64,000 nucleotides of DNA, from the NCBI RefSeq assembly GCF_009208565.1, contig NZ_WFLK01000003.1, positions 186,001 through 250,000 on the forward strand. The letters run 5' to 3'. The position numbers and the translations under genes are program-made. The notes under the pieces were generated by a model. It searched no databases and was not told the origin of the DNA. It was given only the letters and a program-made list of their open reading frames with translations. Origin of the DNA: Janthinobacterium aquaticum. GTDB taxonomy: Bacteria > Pseudomonadota > Gammaproteobacteria > Burkholderiales > Burkholderiaceae_D. Shown here piece by piece: positions 1-9,456 of this stretch (the stretch's first letter is position 1; every line of letters begins with the position of its first letter).

Positions 1-348
1 GCCGAAGAACTGTTTTATGGCGCGCGCGGCATTTCCATCGGCAGCCAGAACGATATTGAAAAAGCCACGCAGCTGCTCGACACCATGGTCAACCAGCTGT
101 CGATGTACTCGCGCTCCAAGCTCGACTACCGCAAGCTGCAGCACGCCCACGGCGACGAGCGCACGCTGGCGCTGGTGGAAGCCAAGGCTGACGAGCTCTA
201 CAGCTACACCCTGAACGCCATCGGCGACTACCGCCACGCCATCGAAGCGATCAAGGTGGTGCTGCTGGAGCGCTATGTGCTGTCGAAAGATGCGGTGTTC
301 GAGTTGCTGGAGACGTATCTGGTGCCGGCGCATGGTCGACTCGATTAA
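1..348 (+). CDS. C-terminal end of an FtsH-type ATP-dependent zinc metalloprotease (partial)
   Basis: The reading frame is open from the first base of the window and ends with TAA, giving the last 115 residues of a longer protein. The opening residues AEELFYG followed by SQNDIEKAT and DTMV match the M41 peptidase domain of FtsH, where AEE(L/I)xFG and a SNDI(E/Q)xAT motif are conserved. The tail, with VEAKADELY, AIEAIKVVLLER and AVFELLE, fits the helical end of the same domain. Family members are membrane-anchored AAA+ proteases that degrade damaged membrane proteins and regulators. The middle of the fragment (MYSRSKLDYRKLQ) diverges from the usual GMS-containing segment, so this may be a divergent paralogue rather than the housekeeping FtsH. 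The AAA+ module and HExxH site lie outside the window. Confidence 0.6.
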   Translation, partial: AEELFYGARGISIGSQNDIEKATQLLDTMVNQLSMYSRSKLDYRKLQHAHGDERTLALVEAKADELYSYTLNAIGDYRHAIEAIKVVLLERYVLSKDAVFELLETYLVPAHGRLD

Positions 349-364
349 ACGGGCCGCCAAGGCC

Positions 365-464
365 GTAGGTCGGATTAGGCCCGTCGGGCCGTAATCCGAC
401 GACATTGTTGGCGTCAGCGGTGTTGTCGGATTACGCGGGGCTTTGCCCCGCTAATCCGACCTAC
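365..464 (+). repeat. Composite palindromic repeat (REP/BIME-like), copy 1
   Basis: The element begins with GTAGGTCGGATTAG, ends with its reverse complement CTAATCCGACCTAC, and contains two internal hairpins (CCCGTCGGG and GGGGCTTTGCCCC arms) joined by an asymmetric spacer, ACATTGTTGGCGTCAGCGGT. It lies between the 3' ends of two converging genes. Its spacer is the same, in opposite orientation, as that of the element at 38156-38257; a shorter relative lies at 15127-15209. Confidence 0.85.
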
Positions 465-483
465 GTGCCGTGGTCAGCCGGGG

Positions 484-2163
484 TCAGCCAGCGTCGGCCA
501 GCTCCGTTGCCACCTGCTGACGCAGCAGATACTTCTGGATCTTGCCCGTCACCGTCATCGGAAATGCCTCGACAAAGCGCACGTAGCGCGGCACTTTGTA
601 GTGGGCGATCTGGCCACTGCAAAAGGCGCGGATATCGTCGCTGGTGGTCGCTTCGTGGCCCGGGCGCAGGATAATGCAGGCGCACAGTTCCTCGCCGTAC
701 CTAGCGTCGGGCACGCCGACGCACTGCACGTCGAGCACGCCGGGGTGGCGGTACAGAAATTCCTCGACCTCGCGCGGGTAGATATTTTCGCCGCCGCGTA
801 TCACCATGTCTTTCGAGCGGCCGACGATGCTGCAAAAGCCGTCGGCGTCGATCACCGCCAGGTCGCCCGTATGCATCCAGCGCGCCGCGTCGATGGCTTC
901 AGCAGTTTTTTCAGGGTCGCCCCAGTAGCCCTGCATCACCGAATAGCCGCGCGTGAGCAACTCGCCTTTTTCACCGCGCGGTACGATGCGCCCTTCGGCA
1001 TCGATGATTTTCACTTCCAGGTGCGGATGCACGCGGCCGATGGAGGCCACGCGCATGGCGCGCGGATCGTCGATCGAGGTCTGGAAGCTGACTGGCGACG
1101 TCTCCGTCATGCCGTAGGCGATCGTGATTTCCGCCATATGCATCAGGTCGATCACGCGGTTCATCACCTCCATCGGGCACGGTGAGCCGGCCATAATGCC
1201 GGTGCGCAAATGTGACAGGTCGTATTGGGCAAAGTCGGGATGGTCGAGCATGGCGATAAACATGGTCGGCACGCCGTGCAAACCGGTACAACGCTCGGCC
1301 TGCACAGTCTCGAGCACGGCTTTTGGATCGAAGCCTTCACCGGGAAACACCATCGCCGCGCCATGCGTGACGCAGGCCAGGTTGCCCAACACCATGCCGA
1401 AGCAGTGATACAGCGGCACCGGGATGCACAGGCGGTCGCGTTCGCTCAAACGCATGGCCTCGCCGATAAAGAAACCGTTGTTGAGGATATTGTGGTGCGT
1501 CAGCGTGGCGCCCTTGGGCGCGCCGGTGGTGCCGGACGTAAATTGGATATTGACGGCGTCGTCGAACTGCAGCGTGGCGCTCACTTCCTGCAGGTACGCC
1601 AGGTCGGCCTCGGTTATGCCCTCCATCAACGCGTCGAAGTTGTGCATGCCGGGCGTCGCCGCGCTGCCCAGGCGAATAATGTGGCGCAGCTGCGGCAGGC
1701 GGCTTGACTGCAGTTGGCCAGCGCGGCTGGCGGCGATCTCGGGCACCACATCTTGCACGATGGCCAGATAGTCGCTCGACTTGAAGCTGGGCGACAGGAT
1801 CAGCGCGCTGCAACTGACCTTGTCGAGCACATATTCCAGCTCGGAACGGCGGTAGGCCGGATTGATATTGACCATGATCAGGCCGGCCTTGGCGGTGGCA
1901 AACTGGGTCAGCACCCATTCGGCGCAGTTTTGCGACCAGATGCCGACCCGGTCGCCCGGCTGCAGGCCCAGTTTCAGCAGGCCGGCGGCAAGCCGGTGCA
2001 CGCGCTGCTGGAACTGGCTGTAGGTCCAGCGCACGTTCTGGTGCGCCACGATCAGGGCGTCGTGCTGGCCGTAACGCACAGCAATCAGATCGAGGTAGGC
2101 GCCGATGGTCTCGCCGATCAACGGCGTCGGATGGGCGCCGTGTACATAACTCATTGTTGTCAT
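484..2163 (-). CDS. AMP-binding fatty-acyl-CoA ligase
   Basis: This 559-residue protein belongs to the ANL superfamily and should activate a carboxylic acid, probably a medium- or long-chain fatty acid, with ATP and couple it to CoA. All family motifs are visible: the phosphate-binding loop [11 protein letters not shown] (about residues 208-218), YGMTET (350-355), TGD (432-434), [16 protein letters not shown] in the hinge region, and the C-terminal catalytic lysine in TGKIQK (K541). Length is normal for the family. The ATG at 2163 has a GGAG Shine-Dalgarno five bases upstream. It stands alone, converging on the repeat at 365-464. The exact substrate cannot be read from the sequence; FadD-like and short/medium-chain ligases share these motifs. 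Confidence 0.85.
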   Translation of the reverse strand: MTTMSYVHGAHPTPLIGETIGAYLDLIAVRYGQHDALIVAHQNVRWTYSQFQQRVHRLAAGLLKLGLQPGDRVGIWSQNCAEWVLTQFATAKAGLIMVNINPAYRRSELEYVLDKVSCSALILSPSFKSSDYLAIVQDVVPEIAASRAGQLQSSRLPQLRHIIRLGSAATPGMHNFDALMEGITEADLAYLQEVSATLQFDDAVNIQFTSGTTGAPKGATLTHHNILNNGFFIGEAMRLSERDRLCIPVPLYHCFGMVLGNLACVTHGAAMVFPGEGFDPKAVLETVQAERCTGLHGVPTMFIAMLDHPDFAQYDLSHLRTGIMAGSPCPMEVMNRVIDLMHMAEITIAYGMTETSPVSFQTSIDDPRAMRVASIGRVHPHLEVKIIDAEGRIVPRGEKGELLTRGYSVMQGYWGDPEKTAEAIDAARWMHTGDLAVIDADGFCSIVGRSKDMVIRGGENIYPREVEEFLYRHPGVLDVQCVGVPDARYGEELCACIILRPGHEATTSDDIRAFCSGQIAHYKVPRYVRFVEAFPMTVTGKIQKYLLRQQVATELADAG

Positions 2164-2364
2164 ACTGTCTCCAGAGGGGTGGCGCGACGCGCTCTATGAC
2201 AAAAATTATAGCCGCATCTGCGCCGCGTCCCTGGTTTCGTTTCTTTTTAAATAATGTTGTGCACACTTTAGCATTGGTTGTCCAAGACAATATCGCAAGC
2301 TCATGTACAATCTTTTTGCACCGGCTGGCCAGCCGACCGCGCTACCTTACCTCTGCTTCTTTTT

Positions 2365-3981
2365 ATGACTCAAGAATCTGCGTGCGTTTCCATTCTGTTG
2401 ATCGATGACGAAGCCATCGCGCTCGATCTGATCGCCCATGGTCTCGAACGCGAAGCCGATATCGTCCTGCGCTACGATGCGCGCTCTGAAATGGCAGTGG
2501 CGCTGGCGCGCGAGGTCGCTGCCACCACGGTGCTGGTCGATTTGCGCATGCCGGGCGCCGACGGCTTTGACGTGATCCGCATGCTGCGCGCCGATCCGGC
2601 CACCGAACATATCCCGGTGGTGCTACTGTCGTCGGAAGACGATCCGTCGATCAAGGTCAAGGCCTTTGCCATGGGCGCCAACGACTACCTGGTCAAGTGG
2701 CCCGATCCGCGCGAGCTGCTGGCGCGCGTGCGCTATCACAGCGCCGCCTATGTAGCGCGGCAGCAACGCGATGCGGCGTTCGTGTCATTGCGCCTGAGCC
2801 AGGAGGAACTGGCGGCCAGCCAGTCGGCACTGCACCAGGCGCAGAAGATGGAAGCCATCGGCCAGCTGACAGGCGGCGTGGCGCACGACTTCAATAATGT
2901 GCTGCAGATCATCAGCGGCAATTTGCAACTGATCAAGCTGCTGGGCGGCGTCAGCGAGAAAGCCCACAGCCGCATCGATATTGCCCTGGCAGGCGTGGAG
3001 CGCGGCGCCAAGCTGTCGGCCCACCTGCTGGCGTTTGCGCGGCGCCAGCCGCTGCAGGCGCAACTGATCAACCCCGGCCAGGTACTGTTCGACATGGGCG
3101 ACATGATACGTCGCCTGCTCGATCCGCGCGCCACCATCGCCACCGATATCGCGCCCGACCTGTGGAGCACCATGGTCGACGCCAACCAGCTCAACAATGT
3201 GCTGCTGAACCTGGCCATCAATGCGCGCGACGCCATGACCGGCGGCGGCAAGCTGACCATCCGCGCGCAGAACGTGGCTGCCGGCTCGCCGTTGCTGGCC
3301 GAGGTCGGCAAGAGCCAGGGCGCGGACGATTATGTGCTGCTGGAAATTGCCGACACCGGCACCGGCATGGAGCCGGCCGTGCTGCAGCGCGCTTTCGAGC
3401 CGTTCTTTACCACCAAGCCGACCGGCCAGGGCACGGGCCTGGGCCTGAGCATGGCCTACGGTTTCGTCAAGCAGTCCGGCGGCGAGATCTTGCTCAAAAG
3501 CGAAGTCGGCGTGGGCACCAGCGTGAAAATCTTCCTGCTGCGCAGCCAGGCTGCGGCCCCGGAAATGGAAGCGGTCATCAGCGAGCCGCTCAGCGGCGGC
3601 CAGGAAACCATCCTGGTGGTGGAAGATGAAGAGGAGGTGCGGCGCACCACGGTCGAACTGCTGACCGCGCTGGGCTACCGCGTGCTGCAGGCGGCGCATG
3701 CGGGCAGTGCGATGAGCCTGATTCAGTCCGGCATCCCGATCGACCTGGTATTTACGGATGTGATCATGCCGGGCGAAATGAGCAGCCTGCAGTTGAGCGT
3801 GGCGGTGCGCGAGTACCTGCCCGACACCCAGGTGCTGTTTACCTCGGGCTATGCGGAAGGCGTGCTGGCGCACGAGGGCAAGCTCGATCCGGGTGTCAAC
3901 CTGCTGCAGAAACCGTATACGCCAGACGTGCTGAGCACCCGCATCCGCCAGGTGCTGCGCCAGCGCAAGATCGCGCTCTAG
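2365..3981 (+). CDS. Hybrid histidine kinase, REC-HisKA-HATPase-REC
   Basis: This 538-residue soluble protein has an N-terminal receiver (phospho-acceptor D59, conserved K111), a dimerisation and phospho-acceptor helix with H174 in GVAHDFNN, an ATPase domain (NARDAM, DTGTGM, GTGLGLS, about residues 285-365) and a second receiver (EDEE near 420, D465, KPY near 515). No sensor domain or membrane segment is present, so it probably relays a signal received through its first receiver. An in-frame TTG at 2278 would add 29 residues, but the ATG at 2365 starts directly before the receiver fold; neither has a clear ribosome site. Its stop codon overlaps that of the phytochrome response regulator gene in the shared CTAG, so the two genes converge tail to tail. 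Confidence 0.85.
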   Translation: MTQESACVSILLIDDEAIALDLIAHGLEREADIVLRYDARSEMAVALAREVAATTVLVDLRMPGADGFDVIRMLRADPATEHIPVVLLSSEDDPSIKVKAFAMGANDYLVKWPDPRELLARVRYHSAAYVARQQRDAAFVSLRLSQEELAASQSALHQAQKMEAIGQLTGGVAHDFNNVLQIISGNLQLIKLLGGVSEKAHSRIDIALAGVERGAKLSAHLLAFARRQPLQAQLINPGQVLFDMGDMIRRLLDPRATIATDIAPDLWSTMVDANQLNNVLLNLAINARDAMTGGGKLTIRAQNVAAGSPLLAEVGKSQGADDYVLLEIADTGTGMEPAVLQRAFEPFFTTKPTGQGTGLGLSMAYGFVKQSGGEILLKSEVGVGTSVKIFLLRSQAAAPEMEAVISEPLSGGQETILVVEDEEEVRRTTVELLTALGYRVLQAAHAGSAMSLIQSGIPIDLVFTDVIMPGEMSSLQLSVAVREYLPDTQVLFTSGYAEGVLAHEGKLDPGVNLLQKPYTPDVLSTRIRQVLRQRKIAL

Positions 3982-4439
3982 AGCGCAGGCGGACGCACAT
4001 AGCGGTAGGAACCGGGCGGCGGCTCGTTGAGCACGGCCCAGAAAATGCCCAGGTCGGCAATCGCGCGCACGAACTCTTCAAAGTCGACCGGCTTGACCAC
4101 ATAGGCGTTGACGCCCAGTTCATAGCTACGCAGCAGATCCTGCTCTTCCTTCGAGGAAGTGAGCATGACAACCGGAATGCTGCGCAGTTGCGGCGTATTG
4201 CGTATTTCCTTGAGCACTTCAAGGCCGTCGACCTTGGGCAGTTTCAAGTCCAGCAGAACGACCGCCGGATTGCCCGCTTCGCGCTGTGTGTACTGGCCGC
4301 GGCACAGCAGGTAGTCGAGCGCCTCGGCGCCGTCGCGGGCGATAATGACCTCATTGGCCAGTTGGCTTTTCTCCAGCGCGATCAGGGTCAGTTCCAGATC
4401 ATGCGGATTGTCTTCGACCAGTAAAATGGGTTTGAGCAT
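3978..4439 (-). CDS. Single-domain response regulator, phytochrome partner (Rcp1-like)
   Basis: The protein of 153 residues is a receiver domain only, with acidic pair E9-D10, phospho-acceptor D64 (VLLDLKLPKVDG), T94 in MLTSS and K116 in VVKPVDF. A long loop between helix 2 and strand 3 (CRGQYTQREAGN) and the C-terminal FEEFVRAIADLGIFW are typical of Rcp1-type regulators that pair with phytochromes. The gene starts nine bases after the bacteriophytochrome gene stop, so both are almost certainly one operon and this protein is the likely phosphate acceptor. It has no DNA-binding output domain and would act through protein contact or as a phosphate relay. The last residues (PPGSYRYVRPPAL) are a variable tail. 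Confidence 0.88.
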   Translation of the reverse strand: MLKPILLVEDNPHDLELTLIALEKSQLANEVIIARDGAEALDYLLCRGQYTQREAGNPAVVLLDLKLPKVDGLEVLKEIRNTPQLRSIPVVMLTSSKEEQDLLRSYELGVNAYVVKPVDFEEFVRAIADLGIFWAVLNEPPPGSYRYVRPPAL

Positions 4440-4448
4440 GGTTGCCTC

Positions 4449-6698
4449 TTATTCAATAGCAATATTTTTAGGCAGGCTGAAGGAAAACGTGGCGCCCTCG
4501 CCCAAGGTCGATTGTGCCCAGACCCGCCCACCATGGCGCTCGACAATGCGGCGCACATTGGCCAGGCCGATGCCGGTGCCGGGAAAGTCTTCCATGCGGT
4601 GCAGGCGCTGGAATACACCAAACAATTTATGCACGTAGTCCATATTGAAGCCGGCGCCATTGTCGGCGATATGGAACACGGTTTCGTTTTCATCTTCAGT
4701 AGCGCTCACGGCAATGGTCGCCACCTCGCGCCCACCGGTAAATTTGACCGCGTTGGCAAGCAGATTGTACAACGCCAGCTGCACGAAGGTCGGATCGGCG
4801 CGCACGATGGGCAACTTGCCGATGTCCCATTCGATCCGGCGATCGCGGATATCGAGCCCCAGCTTCTGGATGCAGCCGCGCACCAGCTCGGCCATGTCGA
4901 CCCGGGTCGGATGCAGGGCGGCGCGGCCCATCTGCGAAAAACTGAGCAGATCGTCGACCAGCTTGCCGGCCAGGCGCGCCGAATCCTTGATGTTTTTCAG
5001 GAAGCGGCGGCGCTTTTCCTGGTCTTCGGTGCCGGCCGTCTCGAGCAGCAGGTCGGAAAAGCCGACGATATGGCGCAGCGGCGCGCGCAAATCGTGCGAT
5101 ACCGAATAGGAAAACGCTTCGAGTTCCTTGTTGGCGCGGCCCAGCTCTTCGGCCAGCTCGGCCATCTGTTCGGCGCGTTCGAGCACGATACCCAGGAGCG
5201 CGCTGCGAAATTCGGTCGCCAGTTCGATTTCACCGTCATGCCAGGGCGCGCTGGTGCCGTGGATGGTCTCGCGCCAGGTGTCAAAGCTCAGGCGCGGGGT
5301 CAGCTGGCCGGGGCCGTCCTTGGCCTGTGGCTGGCCGGCCCAGTCGATGGTATGCACCACTTCCGGCCGGAACCACAGCAGGTAATGCGGATGGATGCGC
5401 GAGATGGAAATGGCCAGCAGGCCGCTGGCGTTGCGCGTATAGCGTGCCGCCGGTGCATGCAGCGACTTGAGCTGATCGGTATGAAACACGTCCTGCTGGC
5501 CGCTCTCGGCCAGCCATTGCACCAGTTCGTGGATCTCGCCTTCGTCTGGCGTGTCGCCATGGCGCAACACGCGGTTATCGGCCACGATGGCCGCGCCGCT
5601 GGCGCGCGCAAAGCGCAGCAGTTGCGGGAACACGCCACGCAGGCTGTCGGCAAAATCGGCTTGCTGGCTGAGACCGGCAAGCAGACTCACCATGGTGCGC
5701 CGTACTTCCAGGCGGAACTGCAGCTCGGCCGCGTCGGTACGCGTCTCGATACACAGCCCCAGGATTTGCCCCAGCTGCTCGCAGACGGCGCGCTGCTCGA
5801 ACGCCACCGGCAGCGGGGTTTCATTGTGGCAGGAAATCAGGCCCCACAACTGCCCCTTGACCATCAGCGAGACCGACATCGAGGCCAGCGTGCCCATATT
5901 GCGCATATATTGCAGATGGATCGGCGAGACGCTGCGCAGCGCCGCATACGTGAGGTCGTTCGGTGCCCCGGTGGCCGGATTGATCGGCGGCACCAGCCGC
6001 GCCGGCGCGTAGTGCGCGTCCTGGATCAGGCGGATGCGGTTGAGCCGGTACAGTTCGCGCGCCTGGCGCGGGATATCGGAAGCCGGAAAGCGCTGGCCCA
6101 GATACGAGGAATAGCCGGGCGCGCGGCTTTCGGCCAGCACCAGGCCATGGCCGTCACGATCGAACTGGTACACCATCACGCGGCCAAAGCCGGTCACGTC
6201 GCGTAGTTGCTGGGCAGCCAGATCGCTCATTTCGACGATATCCTGCAGATCGTTGATTTTCAGCAGAAAATTGCCGACCTTCGGATAAAGATGGCGAAAA
6301 TCCGGTGGCGCAACGCGCGCCACGGCCTCGAATTCAAGCAGCAGCAGCTGGTCATGGGTGTGGGCCAGCACATCGAAATGGCGGCCATTGGGGGTTCTGA
6401 GCGTGCCCATGTAGCTCGGTTGCGCACCGATCACGTTGGCGGCCAGTTCGGCCTGCAACTGCGCCGCCGCCACGCCCAGCACCACCGGCAGGCCCTGTCC
6501 CAGCGCCTGCTCGAGCGCTACCCCGGTCAGCGCCGCCAGGTTGTCCGAGGCCTGCACGATCACGTCCGGAGCGTCCTGCCGCAGCGCCAGCAGAAAGCCA
6601 TGCGGCTGGATGCTGCCGGGAATGCGGATCGGCTCTTGGTCGCAAGAGGTCAGGTTGAGGGGGGGCGGTGAGGAGATAGCTGGCATCATGTTATTCAT
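4449..6698 (-). CDS. bphP: Bacteriophytochrome sensor histidine kinase
   Basis: This 749-residue red/far-red photoreceptor kinase has the order PAS-GAF-PHY-HisKA-HATPase. The biliverdin-attachment cysteine is C19 in [17 protein letters not shown]. Pocket residues are kept: PASDIP with D208, H261 in [12 protein letters not shown], and H291 in ISCHNETP (the usual second histidine of CHH is N292). The PHY tongue carries PRLSF (468-472). The kinase half has H535 in [11 protein letters not shown], an N box near [11 protein letters not shown], and GTGIGLANV. It should autophosphorylate in a light-dependent way and pass phosphate to the adjacent receiver. No heme oxygenase gene (bphO), the usual source of biliverdin, is next to it; it must lie elsewhere if the chromophore is made. 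Confidence 0.95.
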   Translation of the reverse strand: MNNMMPAISSPPPLNLTSCDQEPIRIPGSIQPHGFLLALRQDAPDVIVQASDNLAALTGVALEQALGQGLPVVLGVAAAQLQAELAANVIGAQPSYMGTLRTPNGRHFDVLAHTHDQLLLLEFEAVARVAPPDFRHLYPKVGNFLLKINDLQDIVEMSDLAAQQLRDVTGFGRVMVYQFDRDGHGLVLAESRAPGYSSYLGQRFPASDIPRQARELYRLNRIRLIQDAHYAPARLVPPINPATGAPNDLTYAALRSVSPIHLQYMRNMGTLASMSVSLMVKGQLWGLISCHNETPLPVAFEQRAVCEQLGQILGLCIETRTDAAELQFRLEVRRTMVSLLAGLSQQADFADSLRGVFPQLLRFARASGAAIVADNRVLRHGDTPDEGEIHELVQWLAESGQQDVFHTDQLKSLHAPAARYTRNASGLLAISISRIHPHYLLWFRPEVVHTIDWAGQPQAKDGPGQLTPRLSFDTWRETIHGTSAPWHDGEIELATEFRSALLGIVLERAEQMAELAEELGRANKELEAFSYSVSHDLRAPLRHIVGFSDLLLETAGTEDQEKRRRFLKNIKDSARLAGKLVDDLLSFSQMGRAALHPTRVDMAELVRGCIQKLGLDIRDRRIEWDIGKLPIVRADPTFVQLALYNLLANAVKFTGGREVATIAVSATEDENETVFHIADNGAGFNMDYVHKLFGVFQRLHRMEDFPGTGIGLANVRRIVERHGGRVWAQSTLGEGATFSFSLPKNIAIE

Positions 6699-6829
6699 GT
6701 CGGCAATTCGGCCGCTCAGGCAGAAGAGGGAAAGCGCATTTTACTAGAGGCAGCTGCCGAAAGTCGCACGGCATGGGCACGACGGGCGATTTACATTACC
6801 ATGCGCACATCATATCAGCAGGGGCCAAG

Positions 6830-9190
6830 GTGGCATCACAACAACAGGGTTTTATCCTGACCCGCCACTGGCGCGACACCAGCGCCGGCACCGAGGTCGA
6901 ATTCTGGCTGGCCACCGATGCCGGGCCGCGCCTGCTGCGCCTGCCGATGCAAACGTCAGTGGCGTTTATTCCTGCCGAGCAGCGCGAACAGGCCGAACTG
7001 CTGCTACGTGGCGAGCGCCATGCCGAACTGCGCCCGCTGGCGCTGGCCGACTTCCAGCATCGCCCCGTGCTGGGCCTGTACTGCCGGCATTACCGGCAGT
7101 TGCTGAAGCTGGAAAAACAGCTGCGCGCGCACGGCGTGGATGTGTATGAAGCCGATATCCGTCCGCACGAACGCTATCTGATGGAGCGCTTTATCACCGC
7201 GCCTGTCTGCTTCGACGGTGAACAGCTGGAAGAGGCGCAGTTGAAACCGCTGGACGGCTACCGGCCGGTGCTGCGGCTGGTGTCGCTCGATATCGAAACC
7301 ACGGCCCATGGCGAACTGTATTCGATTGCGCTCGAAGGCTGCGGCCAGCGCCAGGTGTATATGCTGGGCCCCAAAAACGGCGGTGACGAAGCGCTCGACT
7401 TCGCGCTCGAATACTGCGACAGCCGGGCGCAACTGCTGGAACGGCTGAACCAGTGGATGGCCACGCATGATCCGGACGCCATTATCGGCTGGAACCTGGT
7501 CCAGTTCGACCTGCGCGTGCTGCGCCAGCATGCCGAGCGCTACAACATGCCACTGTTGCTCGGACGCGGCGGCGCAGCCATGGAATGGCGCGAGCACGGC
7601 GGCAAGCAGGAGCATTATTTTGCGGCAGCGGCCGGGCGCCTGATCATCGACGGCATCGAAGCGCTGAAGTCGGCCACCTGGAGCTTTTCCTCGTTCAGCC
7701 TGGAAAACGTGGCGCAGACGCTGCTGGGCGAGGGCAAGGCGATCGACACTCCCTACCAGCGCATGGCCGAAATCGACCGGCGTTTTCGCGAGGACAAGCC
7801 GGCGCTGGCGCGCTACAACCTCAAGGACTGCGAACTGGTCACGCGCATCTTTGCCAAGACCGAACTGCTGACGTTTTTGCTGGAACGCGCCAGCGTGACG
7901 GGCCTGCCGGCCGACCGCAGCGGCGGTTCGGTGGCCGCCTTCGAACACCTGTACCTGCCGCGCATGCACCGCCAGGGCTACGTGGCGCCCAACCTCGGCG
8001 ATGTGCGCGGCGAGAACAGCCCGGGCGGCTTCGTGATGGACTCACGCTCGGGCCTGTACGACTCGGTGCTGGTGCTCGACTACAAGAGCCTGTATCCGTC
8101 GATTATCCGCACCTTCCTGATCGACCCGGTGGGGCTGGCAGTGGGTACGCGCGAGAACGACGACAACCGTGAAGGCGACACCGTGCCCGGCTATCGCGGC
8201 GCGCAGTTTTCACGCCATCAGCATTGCCTGCCGGCCATCGTGCAACAGGTCTGGCAGGGGCGCGAGACGGCCAAGCGCGAACACAATGCACCGCTGTCGC
8301 AGGCGCTCAAGATCATCATGAACGCGTTCTATGGCGTACTGGGATCAAACGGCTGCCGCTTCTTCGATCCGCGCCTGGCCTCGTCGATCACCTTGCGCGG
8401 CCAGGCCATCATGCACCGCACGCGCGAACTGATCACCGAGCAGGGCTACCAGGTCATCTATGGCGATACCGACTCCACCTTTGTCTGGCTGAAAACCGCG
8501 CATAGCGATGAAGAAGCCGGCCAGATCGGCCGCAAGCTGGTGACGCAGGTCAATGCCTGGTGGCACCAGCACCTGCGGCAGGAATACGACCTCGACAGTG
8601 CTCTGGAGCTGCAATACGAGACGCATTACCGGCGCTTCCTGATGCCCACCATCCGCGGCTCGGAAGAAGGCAGCAAGAAGCGCTATGCGGGCCTGGTCGG
8701 CCAGCGCGGCGGCGGCGAGCAGATGGTCTTCAAGGGACTGGAAACGGTGCGCAGCGACTGGACGCCGCTGGCGCAACAATTCCAGCAGGAACTGTACCGG
8801 CGCATCTTCCAGCGTGCGCCCTACCAGGACTATGTGCGCCAGTATGTCAGCGCTACCTTGCGCGGCACCCACGATGCGCTGCTGGTGTACCGCAAGCGGC
8901 TGCGCCGTCCGTTGGACGACTACCAGCGCAACGTGCCGCCGCATGTGCGCGCGGCGCGCACGGCCGACGCCTATAACCTGGCACAGGGGCGGCCGCTGCA
9001 ATACCAGAACGGCGGATCGATCAGCTATGTGATCACGGTGGCCGGGCCGGAACCGCTGGAAACCCAGCGCTCGCCGATCGACTACCAGCATTACCTGACG
9101 CGCCAGCTGCAACCGGTGGCCGACGCCATCCTGCCCTTCCTGGGCGACGATTTTTCCCGGCTTATTTCTGGGCAGCAAAACCTGTTCTGA
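6830..9190 (+). CDS. polB: DNA polymerase II (family B)
   Basis: The product is a family B DNA polymerase with 3'-5' exonuclease used in translesion synthesis and replication restart. I chose GTG at 6830 (786 residues) over the upstream ATG at 6773 because the E. coli protein (783 residues) begins just before the shared [11 protein letters not shown], and a GGGG ribosome site lies at 6821-6824. Visible motifs are exonuclease LDIETT (D154, E156), polymerase motif [11 protein letters not shown] (from D417), motif B in [15 protein letters not shown], and catalytic YGDTDS (D546, D548). The protein appears complete. In E. coli the gene is SOS-controlled, but I find no CTGT-N8-ACAG operator upstream here. 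It starts divergently from the phytochrome operon and stands alone. Confidence 0.93.
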   Translation: MASQQQGFILTRHWRDTSAGTEVEFWLATDAGPRLLRLPMQTSVAFIPAEQREQAELLLRGERHAELRPLALADFQHRPVLGLYCRHYRQLLKLEKQLRAHGVDVYEADIRPHERYLMERFITAPVCFDGEQLEEAQLKPLDGYRPVLRLVSLDIETTAHGELYSIALEGCGQRQVYMLGPKNGGDEALDFALEYCDSRAQLLERLNQWMATHDPDAIIGWNLVQFDLRVLRQHAERYNMPLLLGRGGAAMEWREHGGKQEHYFAAAAGRLIIDGIEALKSATWSFSSFSLENVAQTLLGEGKAIDTPYQRMAEIDRRFREDKPALARYNLKDCELVTRIFAKTELLTFLLERASVTGLPADRSGGSVAAFEHLYLPRMHRQGYVAPNLGDVRGENSPGGFVMDSRSGLYDSVLVLDYKSLYPSIIRTFLIDPVGLAVGTRENDDNREGDTVPGYRGAQFSRHQHCLPAIVQQVWQGRETAKREHNAPLSQALKIIMNAFYGVLGSNGCRFFDPRLASSITLRGQAIMHRTRELITEQGYQVIYGDTDSTFVWLKTAHSDEEAGQIGRKLVTQVNAWWHQHLRQEYDLDSALELQYETHYRRFLMPTIRGSEEGSKKRYAGLVGQRGGGEQMVFKGLETVRSDWTPLAQQFQQELYRRIFQRAPYQDYVRQYVSATLRGTHDALLVYRKRLRRPLDDYQRNVPPHVRAARTADAYNLAQGRPLQYQNGGSISYVITVAGPEPLETQRSPIDYQHYLTRQLQPVADAILPFLGDDFSRLISGQQNLF

Positions 9191-9232
9191 TGCGATTCTG
9201 CTTACCTGGCAAGCCAAGCTGAGGTAATATCG

Positions 9233-9259
9233 GCGCCTGCCTCGCTCCAGCGCAGGCGC
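9233..9259. other. Hairpin downstream of polB
   Basis: GCGCCTGC at 9233-9240 pairs with GCAGGCGC at 9252-9259 across an 11-base loop. No T-tract follows, so it is not a classic intrinsic terminator; it may protect the polB transcript end. Confidence 0.4.
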
Positions 9260-9339
9260 GCAAGTCGGCAAGCAGCGTAAAATACGCCATGGCGAAAGAA
9301 CAAGAGCTGTACCAATAAGAAGATGCGCTTCAGAGGAGA

Positions 9340-9456
9340 ATGGTTTTCAACTCCATGTTTCAAGCTGAAGTGGCGCATACTGCAACGATGTTGAACCAGC
9401 AAACCGCGCGGCCGCGCTGCCCGCCCTTTGCTACTTTTAGAATGAATACACCATGA
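9340..9456 (+). CDS. Possible 38-residue upstream ORF coupled to the next gene
   Basis: An open frame starts at ATG 9340 directly after a strong AGAGGAGA purine stretch, and its TGA (9454-9456) overlaps the ATG of the following gene in ATGA. The peptide (MVFNSMFQ to FRMNTP) matches no family I know. The Shine-Dalgarno is closer to the ATG than ideal, and the frame may simply be part of the leader of the next gene. If translated it could couple or modulate translation of the reductase-like gene, which has no ribosome site of its own. Confidence 0.3.
   Translation: MVFNSMFQAEVAHTATMLNQQTARPRCPPFATFRMNTP

Noticed and set aside
2278..2364. Longer hybrid kinase start at TTG 2278.
   Set aside because: The extra 29 residues match no domain and the region looks like promoter and leader; ATG 2365 begins just ahead of the receiver.
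6700..6830. Possible SOS (LexA) box upstream of polB.
   Set aside because: No CTGT-N8-ACAG match is present; the nearest A/T-rich stretch (catatcagcag) does not fit.
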